DNA of 64,000 nucleotides, from assembly GCA_035582835.1 (NCBI GenBank), contig JAYKAV010002977.1, forward strand, positions 557,792 to 621,791, written 5' to 3'. The translations under genes were made by a program, and so were the position numbers. Below the pieces are notes generated by a model. That model saw only the letters and a list, made by a program, of their open reading frames with translations, had not been told where the DNA came from and made no database searches. The stretch comes from Phoebastria nigripes. Its lineage: Eukaryota > Chordata > Aves > Procellariiformes > Diomedeidae. Numbering within the stretch: position 1 is the stretch's first letter; the number at the start of each line of letters is the position of its first letter. Positions 1-12,197 of this stretch are shown here, one piece after another.

Positions 1-748
1 CTCTTTTCAAGCTTTTAAATGACTTGCAAAGCAGCCTAGATTATTTTTACTGCAATGTCCTTCTCCTTCCTTTCCTGGGCTGAAAGTCCTCCTTCTCAGG
101 TCCTGCTGCATGATGTGATGGGAGCCTGCTCACAGGGTCTGCTGAGACTGGTTGCCTCCGACAGCCCTCCCTGCGCAGCCTCTGCCCTGGGGTACATGGG
201 AATAAACTTTCACCAGCTCGACCACTTCTCCAGTAATTAAAGAGAAAAGAAATGATGCTTAGAGGTGTCACTTAGAGCCCTGCAGAACTAACACTGTAAT
301 ATTGCTGAGCTCTCTCCTGATTTCACTCTAATTTTTACAGCCCAGCCCTGCAGTTTCACATTTCCAAAAGCTATTCTGTGACCAGCCCCCAAGCATCTCA
401 CACCTGATCGGGAGATTCAAACTGGCTGTATTTCCTCCTCAGCAACTCTCAAGTCATTCAAGGAATATACATTAGCCTTGCTGACAAGATCTACTTTGGG
501 CCACATTGTTTCTCACCCACCACCTTGCTCTAATAACAGTTACATTTTACAATTTTCAAAAGCTGTCAACATCATCGATCTTCCAGACTGAATGTACTTG
601 TCTATTATGTGTGTTGAATTACTTGTGCCACAATTAAGTCTTTATTTAGCTGAAGGCAGCTTACCTCCATGGCAGTGTGTCATTTGCTCCCTAGCAGAGT
701 AGTAATCTAATCAAATAATGGTGTAGGTCTAAAAAATACATATGTACA

Positions 749-768
749 TTTTTTTTTAAAAAAAAAAA
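749..768. repeat. T9/A11 homopolymer pair
   Basis: Nine T are followed directly by eleven A, a self-complementary AT block. Confidence 0.9.
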
Positions 769-1875
769 GACTCCAGCAGTGTCTTGTAAGATGGACACAC
801 TCCACATGGTAAACTATCACTCTGGTAGGATAATTGGTTTGGTTTGATCAAAACTGCATGCTCTTACAGAACTGAGCGTCTGGCAGTACTCACAGCTCAG
901 CATTAAAAGAGAAGATTGTCTTTGCCAGATCTGTCATGAAAACTGAAAAAGGAGAGACTGGACTGTACTGAGCAAAAATGAAGGGATGTCCTCTAAACCC
1001 AAAGGACTGTGTGCCTTATTTATCCTGGTGCTACACATTTAGTCTCTACTGTAAGTTCTCTACGATCTCTTTTGATATCTTCTATTAAAGAGAAGAAAAG
1101 CTGCTAGACATCCCACAGAAGTCCTATCCATTTCTTCCTGCCTCTTTAGAAAGGCCACGATGACCTGAGCACTGTTACATCATGCAGGCAATGAAAAATG
1201 AAATAATGCTACCTGCACCATTAATTGGAAAATGCGTATCATTTTATTGCCACCTAGTAAAATGACTCTTGAGGTCTACAGCTGACACACTCCAGGTTTG
1301 CAGATAGGAAAGGAGGCAGAGACCACAGCAATTAGCTGCCCTGATGGCCTCATCTCACAGCCGCAGTGCTTCTGAGCATCGGGTCCTGCTTGGGCTGCAG
1401 CATCTCTTCCAGAAAATCACCCCACCTTGGTGAAAATCCTAGAAACACACAGCTCGCCACTGCCCCGTGCCAGTTGTTTCTAAAGCCAGCCACACTCCCT
1501 GCAACCACTGTGCCTAGCAGCAAGTTTTTACTGATTATTCATCATGTCTCCCAGACTCTCTGCACCTGGATCCTTTGTGGTGATACTCAAACACTCCTGC
1601 CATTTAAGACGACCCACGTCTCACTTGACAGACATTTATAAAAGATGCTATGTTTTGATTTGCAGAGCGAAAACAAATTTGATCTAAAATCCTGCCATCT
1701 GGTGACTCCAAAAAATTCTTGCATATGGTTACAAAGGCTTGCATCTTTTACTTTGCTTTGCTGTATAACTTAACTACTTGTCACTTATCTGCCCTTCCAC
1801 AGTTCTTTACTCTGTGTATTACAAAGCTTTTTGAATAAAAAAAGGGTCCTTTCAGCTGAACACAGCACTTTTGTC

Positions 1876-1992
1876 TCTGTTTTACAAGCAAAAATAAGAT
1901 GACGCACAAGGGCAAGAGACTTGGCCAAAATCACTCAGCGTGCCAGAAAAAAGGATGCGATCCAGCTCTCTGAATCTTCTGCATCCAGCTTG
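1876..1992 (-). mobile_element. MIR-type ancient SINE fragment
   Basis: TCTGTTTTACAAGCAAAAAT, then GCAAGAGACTTGGCCAAAAT with CACTCAGC, then GATGCGATCCAGCTCTCTGA follow the order of a reversed MIR ('ttttacagatggggaaactgag', 'gtgacttgcccaaggtcacacag', 'ggattcgaaccc...tctgac'). It is more decayed than the copy near 53.0 kb. The element is in minus orientation and non-coding. Confidence 0.5.
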
Positions 1993-4900
1993 AAACAACG
2001 CTACCACCAGCCCACTAACAGGCCTGTTTCGTTTTTATAAGGTAAACTTCTACTCTGTTAAAATCAAGAGAGGAGAAAAAATCAGCCAGCGTTTTCATGA
2101 CATTAGACAGAAGATGCATCGTCATCTTGACAAACAGTTTTGTGCCCCATTGCTCTGTGCAGTACAATAGAAACAGGCTTAGAAAAGAGCTGGCACGAAC
2201 CCTGTCCCAGCCTCCCTCCACCTCTCGGGACATTCACAGTGCCATTTGGGATGTCCCTTCGCTGCAGATACCGGCCACCGCCTGCCTCCTTCTTGCCAGT
2301 ACTGCATGGGCTACAACAGCCCCAGCTTACAAACATGGTGCTTTGGGTGACTAACGGGATACCCAGGGAAAGTTCCAGCTCAAGCCCACCCTGCTCCCTA
2401 GCACAGCCTCAGACATGCATCCTGGCCACCTTTACATGCCTCTCTTGCAAGAGGAAAATAAAAGTTCCTCCCTGAAGGGACTCTGACATCACCTGCTTTT
2501 AAAAGAAAAATGAGATTTCCATGCAGCCAGACCCTGATTTGCTGATAAAACAACCAACACAACAGCCAACCTACAGGTGTCGAGACAGGGGGCTCAGCTC
2601 TGCCCCCCAACCTGACGCTGTGGCTGGAGCAGTCGCAGCCTGCCCCAGCACCCTGCCTGCACCGCCGCGGTGGGAGCGGGTCCCAAACCCAGGCTTGTCA
2701 GGGAAGAGCCCTTGCTTCAAGCCACTCTCTGCTTTCTCTGGTGTGTGTCAGATGGAGGGAATCCGCCTGTTGTCCCAGTCCACCTGAAAACAGCACACCT
2801 CCTGATTTCAGCCCTGGAAACAAGAGGAAAATCCAGCCCAGAGGCTGAGCCAGAATCGTCCAGTGATGCAAACAAGATTTGATTAAGATTCAGATCACAT
2901 AATTTGCGCAGCACGTGCTCTTCTGCAGCTAGAGCAAGGGCCAGCTCTGCAGCTAGCAGTTCCTCCCACTGCCTTCAGGGCATCTAAGATAGTTACATCT
3001 CCTGAGGATACATGCCATGATTTTTTTATTTGCAAAGTCCAGCATGTGCCACAATGACGTGAGCAGCAGGGCACGGAATGCTTTCTGCAGCAGAGATGTC
3101 AGACAGTCTCAGGCCTTTTCACAAACGGGGGAAAACGCCGTCCTAGAGAGTGACAGCCACTTTGAAAGCAACCCAAACCATTTTCTGCCTCTTCCCTCAT
3201 CTGTCCAGTGGGTAGGAAGGAAGGAGGAGAGGAGAGAGTTACAGTTCGCCAGGGCACATGAAATTGTATGCGCTTCTTTCCTTCTCTTCTCCCCCTTTTC
3301 GGAAGGGTCTTGGAGTGTGACTTGCTCCCAGAGGTGCAAACATATAGGCTGAAGGTGTCCAGCTTGTTATCCTGCAAGGAAACTGTTGTTATTAGCAAAG
3401 AGGTGGTTAAACAACAAAACCATCTCTTGGAAGCCTCCTTTCACGCTCAGCTCAATTTGCTAACATTTTCATTCCTAGCAAAGGGCTTGTGCGAACAGAG
3501 ACTGCCGCTGATGGAGGAGGAGAGAAACCAAGCTAAACTGCACTTTCTGCTACTGTCACTAAGAGTCAAAAACCAAAAGTAGAATAAAACTAACAGGCTG
3601 GCCTCAATGTACTATCCTTGAGATCCTTGGATGAAAAAAGAAGTATTATCATCGTCATCATTATTACCATCCTGTTATTTCTTTACAGAGCTGAAGCACA
3701 CGGCACCTGAATGCCACCAGCTCTCCTGAGTCAGTGCCCCAAACCCTGAAGTCCCAACCGAGCTCTGCCTCGGGTCCTTCTCAGCCCTTCATTGCCTTCC
3801 AGATGCTCTGCTTGGATCCAGCCCCAGCACTGCAGAGAAGAATAGCAGGCAGCACTCTGCGTNTCACAGCATGTGTCCATGAAAAGGCAAAGAGCTTGTG
3901 TGCTCAAACTCCCACATTTCCCCGGGCTGCCCAGCTTCAGACCGCCCGTATGGAGAATGGGTGGGAAGCCTGAGCTCCAATAGATGGATGCACGTTCAAC
4001 CATCCTGAAGGATGGAAAGTCTGTGGCTCTGAGGTTTTGGTCCCAGTCCCTTACTGGGTGTAGCTGTGAAAGCAAAACAATGTTCCCTAAAGTAAGCATG
4101 ATTAGGCTTTCTCCATAAATGTTATTTATGGAGGGCAGGGCTGTGTGACTGAAAAGCTGGGGAGAATTTCCATTCTGCCTGAACGACTCGCAAACCACAG
4201 ATTAGGTGATGAAGTTTAGTGACTGGGAATCCTGCCCAGACTCAGTCTTAGCGAAGGAATTAGCAGACTGGTTTAATGGATCAATCTTTTAACTCCACCC
4301 CACGACNCAACAGCAGAGATGTGAAGTTTGGAGGTGGCTACATACCTCTCACAGAGATTTTCTACAGATTCGTGTCCGACTTGCGCACCTCTATGTGAAA
4401 GCGAGCTACCTCCCCCTGCCCACGGCAACCTGGCAGAATATCATAACAGAGTAATCCCACATGTGAAAAATAATCGATCCTACTTCCTAAATCTCTACCA
4501 TTTTCTCACTCCAAGAAGTATATTTTTGCAATTATCACACTGCCGTGTTGAGCAGCTAAACAAGGATGCAAGTTCAGTTTTGTCTCAGTTCACTGCTTAA
4601 TAGCTGTAGCAATTTCTCTCTATATATATTACAGTGTTCTCAGATGGTTTCTCCTGAGGGGGCAGGCAATAGCTGGTGCATACTCTTTGCTTTAGATGGA
4701 TTTTTTTTCACTATTTGCAGAAAACAATAATACAGAACAGACAAAAAAAATGAAATAGAGAAAATAAGGAAAAACAGCAATCATTCTGGAGGGGATGAAA
4801 GCAAGCCATTGCTCCAATATGCTTTGCCATTTGATACCCAAAATGCTCACCTCTNAGTGTAGCCTGAGACCTCTCAGCACAGCTCCGATGCCCCGGTGCA

Positions 4901-6000
4901 CCGGCTGATGACCCAAAGCTCATCTAAGTCTGTGGGAATGGATCTACCAAGCCGACTGGCTTTGGTTCAAGCCTTTAGTCATACATGTAGGTGACTGAAA
5001 ATTTGAAAAAATGTTCACGAAAAAGAAAAGGTGCGAAAGGCGTGAGGGGGAGGAATGTTTCTTGCACTAACATTTCTAAAAAACCATTTCTCCTGCAGCA
5101 TGCTCTAAAGCCGGGGCAGTGAGAGCTGGTTTAGGGAAGCCTCTCCTCGGGGTGGCACTGAAGTGTGTTTGTTCACTTGTAATTAAGCATGTCCTTAAAT
5201 ATGTCCATTAATTAGGGACAAAATGCTTAAAGCAGTTTGGATCCTACAGTTGCCTGGGGTGTTGTATGGAGGGGGAGTGAAAACTTCAGAGAAGTCCATG
5301 TGCAGCTGAGCTCCGTCTTATGGTGACTTCTTATCATAGGAAAACCTGGGAGAAAATGGGAACAGCAACCGAGATAAAGTGCCTTTGATCCTCTCTAAGA
5401 GCAACAGAGCATGCAGCAGCTATGGCTGCGACCTGCTGCAGCCAGCTCCCACTGACGTCTGTTGGGGAAACCAACATTGGTATCACCTATGTCACTCTGG
5501 AGACTTGGAGAGGGATTTACCAATTTGTGGTAATAAATTTACTGCCACTGGGTGCCCGTACTTCTGACACCAACTCTGTGGTCACCATAGCGTAAAATAC
5601 AGGATACAAGAAGGTAGGCACCAAAACTGTCATTTAGGGACCACACTCTACCNGCAGCAAAACCCCTAAAAAATGACTTTAAGAGCCATGGAGGNGGCCA
5701 TCAGGTGCTACCTGACCTCTGAATTGAGCACCTTGTTCATGGTGCTCTACCCCTGGGCTCCAGGGAAGCTGGGGCCCCCGTGACCCCAGATCCACGGGTG
5801 TTGCTGGAGCTNCCCCGGACTCCCAGGGCACGGAGCATGTCACTGATCTACCCATNAAAAAAATCTGATTTTGAAAATGAGTCCTGTGGTGTTGTGTTTA
5901 ATGAGGAGTGATATCCAGTGACAGACAGCCTGAGAAAAGCTGTGGAGGTGAAGGGAAATTATAGTCCTTCATTTACACAATTTTCTTGCATTTGATTAGC

Positions 6001-6480
6001 AGGGGGGTAGAGGAAAGCAAAGACGAATGCTCTCGCTCTCTCCCCCACGCACCTGCCCCGATCACCCCTGGCTCGTTATGAACTGCATCCTCGCAAGCGC
6101 TGCTTAAGCAAAACCGTGTTCCCATGGTTACGCCAAGGATTTTCTGCCGAGGGCTGCACGTGATGCGAGCAGCGAGGGTGACTCGGCTGATATGTTAAAC
6201 ACGAAGCGGAGTCCCCTTCCAGACCCAAGGATGCACCAGCTGCGTGCTAGCAGTGTGCATCCCCGGGGCGCGAACCTCTCCGGTGCACTCGGGGCAGTGA
6301 ATTGCTACAGTGGCCGGGCAGGGCTCGTGTACTTTGAGTGACCATTTCCATGGTGCCGATAAGGACGTATCTTCCCCCACGCCACCGCAGGCTTCACCTG
6401 CAGGTTGCTCTTGCTGTGGCACCGAGCACCCTCTGCTCACTCCTTCCAGGGTGGCTGCAGCCCCGATTTTAAACTGACAC
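6001..6480. promoter_or_regulatory. CpG-dense patch, possible orphan CpG island
   Basis: By eye I count roughly 33 CpG dinucleotides in about 480 bp at close to 57% G+C, against very sparse CpG in most of the window. That would satisfy ordinary CpG-island criteria. The patch holds GGGGCGCG, several GCG sites and an RFX-like X-box at 6118-6131. Weaker CpG enrichment continues to about 6850, including CAAGCAACGCC repeats. No TATA box, no coding exon and no convincing open frame accompany it. Island-like patches away from genes are often enhancers or promoters of non-coding RNA; ordinary GC-rich unique DNA is the alternative. My counts are approximate. Confidence 0.4.
6118..6131. promoter_or_regulatory. 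RFX-type X-box-like palindrome
   Basis: GTTCCCATGGTTAC approximates the RFX dimer consensus (GTTNCC, 0-3 nt, GGNAAC). It lies in the middle of the CpG-dense patch. This is a motif match only. Confidence 0.3.
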
Positions 6481-7019
6481 GCAGTGAGAGAACAGGGAAA
6501 ATATTTCCCTTAAAAAAAAAAACAAAACACCCCCAAAAAAGCAGCCAGAGCTGATGCTGTGGGTTATGGTACATACCGAGCACTCCGGTGGGCCTAGCAA
6601 ATTCAATAATGTGAGAAACGCAAGCAGGGCAGGCATCTTGCCGAATGAAAAAGAGACACTGTCTGTTATGAAACACGAGCAGGAATCCAAATCGAGACAC
6701 GAGAAGGATATTGCTGGTTCATATCACAGCTGCTGGAAGGAGGGAAGAATTTCAAGTCCCGTGTGAAAGGTGGTTCCTCAGTACGGTGGGGCAGCAAGCA
6801 ACGCCGCCCACCAAGCAACGCCCAGTGAGGGAGCAACGCAGCCCATGCGATTCCCTGCTCCTAAAGCTGGGATGGGTCCACATGGAATATATTCTGCATG
6901 TTGAACTACTTAAGAAATTATTTTATTTCCCCATAAAAGTGGGAATAACATGTTTATATAAAAGTAATCCATAGTTTTGCTTTTCCTGGNTATCTTTGGC
7001 AAGAATAATAGTAATAATC

Positions 7020-7215
7020 AGAAATAGGGCTGGAAAGAAATTCAAGGAATTACTTAATCCATCCTTCTTCCCAAAGCAGACCCAACCCTATGTACATCTT
7101 GTCAAATGTCCCCACATGTTTTTAAGGGCCTCCAGTGGTGGATGTGCATGATGGTCCACAGAAAATCTATTCCATTCTTTTTTTAAATTCAAGTTCATCT
7201 TTTTTGAAAGGCTTT
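7020..7215 (-). mobile_element. Ancient, decayed CR1-type LINE fragment
   Basis: Read on the plus strand, the order resembles the reverse complement of an old CR1 3' region. It opens with a GGCTGGAAAGAAATTC start, then ACTTAATCCATCCTTCTTCC, CAAAGCAGACCCAACCC, GTTTTTAAGGGCCTCCAGTG and a later ATCTATTCCATTCTTTTTTT. In old sauropsid CR1 copies the matching pieces are the terminal 'ggaa...tccat', 'caggaccaaccc', 'tttttaaaaacctccag' and 'attccattctt' segments. Divergence is high and the ends are uncertain. The element is therefore a fossil inserted on the minus strand, much older than the copy at 48.4 kb. The alternative is a chance resemblance of low-complexity pieces, but four landmarks in the correct order argue against that. 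Confidence 0.5.
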
Positions 7216-7719
7216 TGTCTCACATTGGTCACCAAACCACAATTACACACAGAAGTAGTCCTCCTACTCCTGGAACATTAAAACCTTCTCCAATGTCATC
7301 TGGTGGCAGGCAGTGTGGGAAACAGCTCGTATTCGCTGCATACTAAGTCTTGTTTCTCAGCCTTCACTCTTCCTGACAGAAATGCTACTGAGAGCCTGCT
7401 CTGGGAATGATAATTAGTTTGTTGATTAATCATCAATGCTCAATGATACGGTGTCATTCCTCGTGCTTGTGGCTTTGGAGAGAGCCATCCCCCTCAGCAG
7501 AAGGAAGCTTGGGATGGTGCTACATCAACCCAGCACCTGGAGAAAGGCTCCAGACAGGGGCAGATCTGCAGGTATGCCATGAGACCATCACCCACCTATG
7601 CTGGCTCTCACCAAATGGGCAGAATCAACAGCCAACTGCTCTGCATGGTGAGTTCGCACTCCTCACTTGGCTCTACCCCTCGCGCCAATAAAGCATTTTA
7701 ACATTTCCAGGGCAATTTT

Positions 7720-8185
7720 GTTGGTTTCCACCCCCTTGCAAACACTGTCTTTGTTAATACAAGTTGTGAATTTATTTCATTTTCCCCAGGAGCTCCCACA
7801 CCATCACGATCAAATTTAAGCTGTTAATTAACTGGAATGTGTAACGCTTTACAGCCCAACAGGCAACAATTTGGGCTAATGGCAATGGCTGGAGGCAGGT
7901 TACAGCCGCGGGCAGGGAAGGCTCCGATTGCCCCCTGTTGGCCTCCCACTAACCAATATTCCTGTTTTCCGATATATTCTCCCACTCCCTGGATTTCAAT
8001 AATTATTTGACTACACCTCACTGACAGCACATATTCAATTTAAAGGCTTTACCTGTCAGCTTATACATACTTATCTGCAAAAATAATTCTCTGTGTTTAT
8101 GGTTTTCAGCTCCTCAGCCTCCCAGATGTCTTTTAGTTCAACTTTATTTTGCCATCATCTTAATTCAACAGCTCCAGAGGAAGAC
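7720..8185. other. Candidate conserved non-coding element
   Basis: An AT-rich, repeat-free block with dense homeodomain- and TALE-type cores: TTAATTAAC near 7827, AATAATTATTTGAC near 7998, TGACAGCAC and its reverse CTGTCAGC near 8025-8060, TTTATGG near 8098. It also includes CCAAT and the CTCF-like site. Texture of this kind is typical of deeply conserved developmental enhancers. Conservation itself cannot be seen from one sequence, so this is a hypothesis. No coding frame spans it. Confidence 0.25.
7929..7941 (-). promoter_or_regulatory. CTCF-like motif
   Basis: On the minus strand the sequence reads CCAACAGGGGGCA, one mismatch from the usual CTCF core (CCASYAGRKGGCR). It sits in a GC-richer island inside an AT-rich block. 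A match of this length occurs by chance, so it is a candidate only. Confidence 0.3.
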
Positions 8186-11100
8186 ACAGCAACTTCCAGG
8201 CTAACTAGTTGATGGGTTTTAGCTGAACATCGTAATGTGTTCATGGTTGACCATAAACCCATTTGAGGCAACAGCGAACGCACCAGGTCAGAGCCTCTGC
8301 ACGACGACAGCCTGTCTGCAGCAAAATCCAACTGCAAACACCTATCAGAAAAATCCCAGAGTACCCCAAAAGTGCCCCTGCACTGCCCTGGTCTGTGCAC
8401 CTTGTATGCCAATATAAAAATTCATTTTAAAATAATTTTTTGTTCAGGAATTCTCACGTAATAGTGGATAACAGCATTTTCCTGNTAACTGGAGGGCTTC
8501 TATTTTCTATAAGCTTGTGTTAAAAGTTGAGCTGATTGATTGGATGGAATAAGATCTCTTCTAGGTATGAACTGTCCAAAAGCAGCATCAGATTTTCCAA
8601 ACTGACTTACCATCAGTCTGAATATTTTTCATGACAGCTGGAACTGTTCATAAGCAATTTGGTATCTGATACTGGAAATGCGGACCTTGTTCATTAATTT
8701 GGACACGATATATAGATGATGGCGTCTTATTTTGGCCACNCTTATTGAAGAAGTTTCCAGTGTGCATATTTATATTTAAAAGTTCAAAATGTCTTTCTAC
8801 GCACATTCTTTGCCACCGACCTCTAATTCCCTGCTTATGCAAAAGTCTTTGCAAACAAACTGATCTGTTACGATCTCCTCAGAACAAAATACAAGATGGG
8901 TGCAAACGCCAGCAAAGCCAATCCAGGGTTTTATTTACTTATTTACAGATAACTTGTTGAGGGATTCTTCCTGCTTCAGTTAACAGCTGCTTTGCTTCTT
9001 CTGCAGCAAAACTCATCAATCCGCCTCAGTTTCTGTCATGGTGGATGGAAAACCCAGCAGTGAAATGGGGGATAAAGTCAAGCTAATGCATTAAAGTAGT
9101 GCACACTCATTGCTGCCTAAAGCTACACAGTGCAGCCTGTATTTCAAATCAACATTCAGTTTTAGTTCAGTTTGTAAGTATGAACAGCTATACTGCTCTA
9201 CTAAAATTAAATGATAAATGTTGAAATAATTTCCACCAGTGTCCAGACCCAGCACCTTTTTATCCTTATAGTCCCCCAACACATCATCATACTCCTGCAA
9301 TCACCAGCGTCCCACACGGAACAGAACAGGTTAATTTTTCCAAGGCTGAATCATCACAGAATTCATCTATAATAGCCCATGCAGAATAAAAAGCTAGAGA
9401 TGCATTTAAATACCCCCAAAGTAATTTGGTTAGTCAATGAACCACAGTATCTTCTCCCCACTCACTGGTTCACTTGGCATCCATCACTTTTATTTTGTAT
9501 CAGATACCCATTGCCTGGAGCGATAACAGATACGTGATCCAAAGAAAGGAGCATCCCATTGAATTGCTGGCACACAGCATAACACTGTCATTATGCAGTA
9601 TTGTGGTGCAAGCCAAAATACCCGTTTTTAATGTGTTCTCTGCAAAGAAACGATGGCACCCACAANTCTGCTACATAATCTCGGCAAGTTATTAAAACCG
9701 GTAACACTCTTGATTTGGCTTCATCCTGAGTGAGCTAACATGGGTTGGTCTTAGTTTTAAACACCTAATTCCACAGATACAGATGATGCTGACACCTTTT
9801 TTTTTTTTCCTTGCTGAATGACATTTTTAAAGTTGAAATCAAGTTTTCAGAGTCTCACAGCACAGAAGCTGTGAGCACAGTCCTTTCTCCTGAAAATGCA
9901 TACTGTAAATCTGACAGTTTAAGAAGAGGTGAAAATTGGATAAATTACTAGGAAAGAGGGCACAAATGTAACAGAACACCTTTTCACTTGCAGCCGGGGG
10001 CACCAAATGTACCCAGGGAACTTGGTTTCCTTTACTGCTGTGGCCATAGCTCTTTCCTGCGGCTCCAAGCTGAATTACATTTCCCTCACATCTCCTTCCA
10101 GTGGCTGTCTCGCTCCTCTCTGCTCAACCTCATCCTGAGCCTGTTCTCTTGAGAGGAGGTGTTCAGTGCATTGCACAGCAAGAACATAGCACGGCATAAT
10201 GGTTAAATATCTACAAATATTTCTACCGTATTTTTCTTAGCAAAAACTTGCAGTCTGCCTGACACTCGCTTACTCCAAGGAATGGCGACCCTATCCCACC
10301 ACTGTGTCCCTCCTGGCACGTGCCATCCAGGGAGCCCCAGTGGAGGNGAATTAATTTTATTTCACCATACACTCCAGGAACACAGATGCTCGGAGGAATT
10401 CAGAGCAATCCAGCACCAAAATTTTGTTCAAAGGGAATTACCTGTCTCTGAACAAAGGCTGAAGTCATGGAGTCTTACAGCTTGCTTAACTCCCTCCACC
10501 CGGAAAATCTTTAAATCCAGCATTACTGTGCCAAGCCTATCACCGAGGAGTTAAAGCCTGCTCACAGGTAGCTCTGGGCAGTTAAAGCTGCTGAGCAGAG
10601 TCATGGGCCGTGCACCTAATTATATATATAGGATTTCTCTTTTGATTTAGGTGTTTCTGTAACCTACTGGTCAGAGTGAGTCCTGCAAAAGGATTCAAAT
10701 GATGCTTCTGGGGTAAAGCACAGAGAGATCATGGTGGATCCCCAGACAAACCACCTTGGGAAGGGTAGGGCAAGAAGCTGCAACAGCAAAGTTGCTTTTT
10801 GGGGCTATTGCACTTGCAACACAGTGGGGAGGGCCACCAAGGTGAAATCAGTCTTTGTGGTGGAGGTCCTGCGGCATGCATGGAAGGTGACCGAATGGCC
10901 TTTGCTTCTCTTTCAGGACTTCTAGCAGTTTCAGGTGAAAGGGAAAAAAACCAGCAAGATCGCAGCTTATTTCTCCAACCTGAGAAGAATATAAGAAAAC
11001 CAGAGATGACTTAGCAAAAAGTGCTTATACAAATCGTCAGTGGGGGCTGCGCTGGGATCCTGCAGCAACCTGGCGTCTCAGCAGGCACGCCAAGTGCTAA

Positions 11101-12120
11101 TCTTGTGCTGCAAACACCCGAGCACCAAAACCAGCCAGTGCTCCAGTGCAATATATGTATATCAAAGCTGAGGTTCAAGGTTTTGGCTTTCATTCAGACA
11201 TGTCCAAACTGTTTTGGTTTGCTGATTCCTGGCTTAACCTTTAAACTTTACCTGTTGGGTAAGTGAAACAGCAACAAAATCAAAGCCAAGGAGGATTCTC
11301 ACTGATTTTTGAACAGGGTGAGGGAACACTGGTTTGCACCAGCTCTCCGGAAAGGGAATAATTGTAAATAAACAGCCTCCACACCTTCCTCCCACATGTG
11401 CAGGCAAACACACTCTAAGCTGCTATCTCATTTTATTCAGCTCCGACAGCTCCCAGTATTAAAGATAATTAACTCTTTTTATTATTATTTTCAATATATG
11501 GCACGCTTACGTTTTGCTCTTATATCCTTATACCCTGAGGCTTCTCGCTTAGGCCAATTAACCACATAGGATGGGAAGGGAAGCAGGAAAGAAGAGCTAT
11601 CGTTATACAATTATACTTGGTCAGCCCATCACATGGGGACATGTGAGCTAAACTGGGGGACCAATGCTGCCCCTTCAATGTGTGCAGAACCAGCACCAAC
11701 ACGGTGTCCTCCTGCAGACAGCAGCTGCTTGCGAGCAGCTGACCAACCTCCTACGGACTCACGCACCATCATGTTTATGCCAACTGAGCACTGAACACTT
11801 CTGTTAATGCAACATCCATTTGAACCCTAAAATCCCCGCTCCTGACAATCAACATTGCCTATTTGCGTTACTTTAGCCCAAAATAAGCCCTATGGCAATG
11901 ACCAGTTCCGGGGAATAAAGCAAGCATAACTGTTTTCCACCTAAGCCTAGCAGAACCTGTATCTCTGCATTTGATCTCTTTCTTCATCACTAGCATTGTT
12001 CAGAGAGCTGGGAACACACAGTCAATGAAGATTTAGGAAATATCAGGGGAGTTTAAAGATATGAAAGCCTGACATAGGCTCAGAGATCTTCCATACAGAA
12101 CTACTATTCAGGCTCCCAAA
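8186..12120. other. Gene-free DNA
   Basis: Unique, mostly AT-rich DNA with no frame over about 90 codons. A T12 run lies near 9799 and a TATATATATA block near 10620. The pair GTTAAAGCCTGCT/GTTAAAGCTGCTG at 10550-10595 is a small local duplication. I recognise nothing else. Confidence 0.6.
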
Positions 12121-12125
12121 AGAAG

Positions 12126-12196
12126 ATATATATCTATGTACGTATATACATATATGCACGTACATATATATATACACACACACACAAACACACATA
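12126..12196. repeat. TA/CA microsatellite
   Basis: Runs of TATATA, GTACGTATATACATATA and then ACACACACACAAACACACA form a compound dinucleotide repeat of about 70 bp. Open frames entering it, with repeated Y, T and H residues, are artefacts of the repeat. Confidence 0.93.
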
Positions 12197-12197
12197 C

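Larger units (their letters stand above)
1..6000. other. Gene-free DNA
   Basis: Apart from the MIR-type scrap near 1.9 kb and one T/A homopolymer, this stretch is unique-looking sequence. It includes a moderately GC-rich patch at about 2.2-2.8 kb, where short open frames overlap on both strands. The longest frame here (155 codons, minus, 3731-4198) contains an N and shows no domain. I see no splice-site-bounded conserved reading frame, RNA gene or recognisable promoter. Confidence 0.6.

Noticed and set aside
3731..4198. 155-codon open frame on the minus strand
   Set aside because: Crosses an N, lacks any recognisable domain, and overlaps an open frame on the other strand in locally GC-richer DNA.
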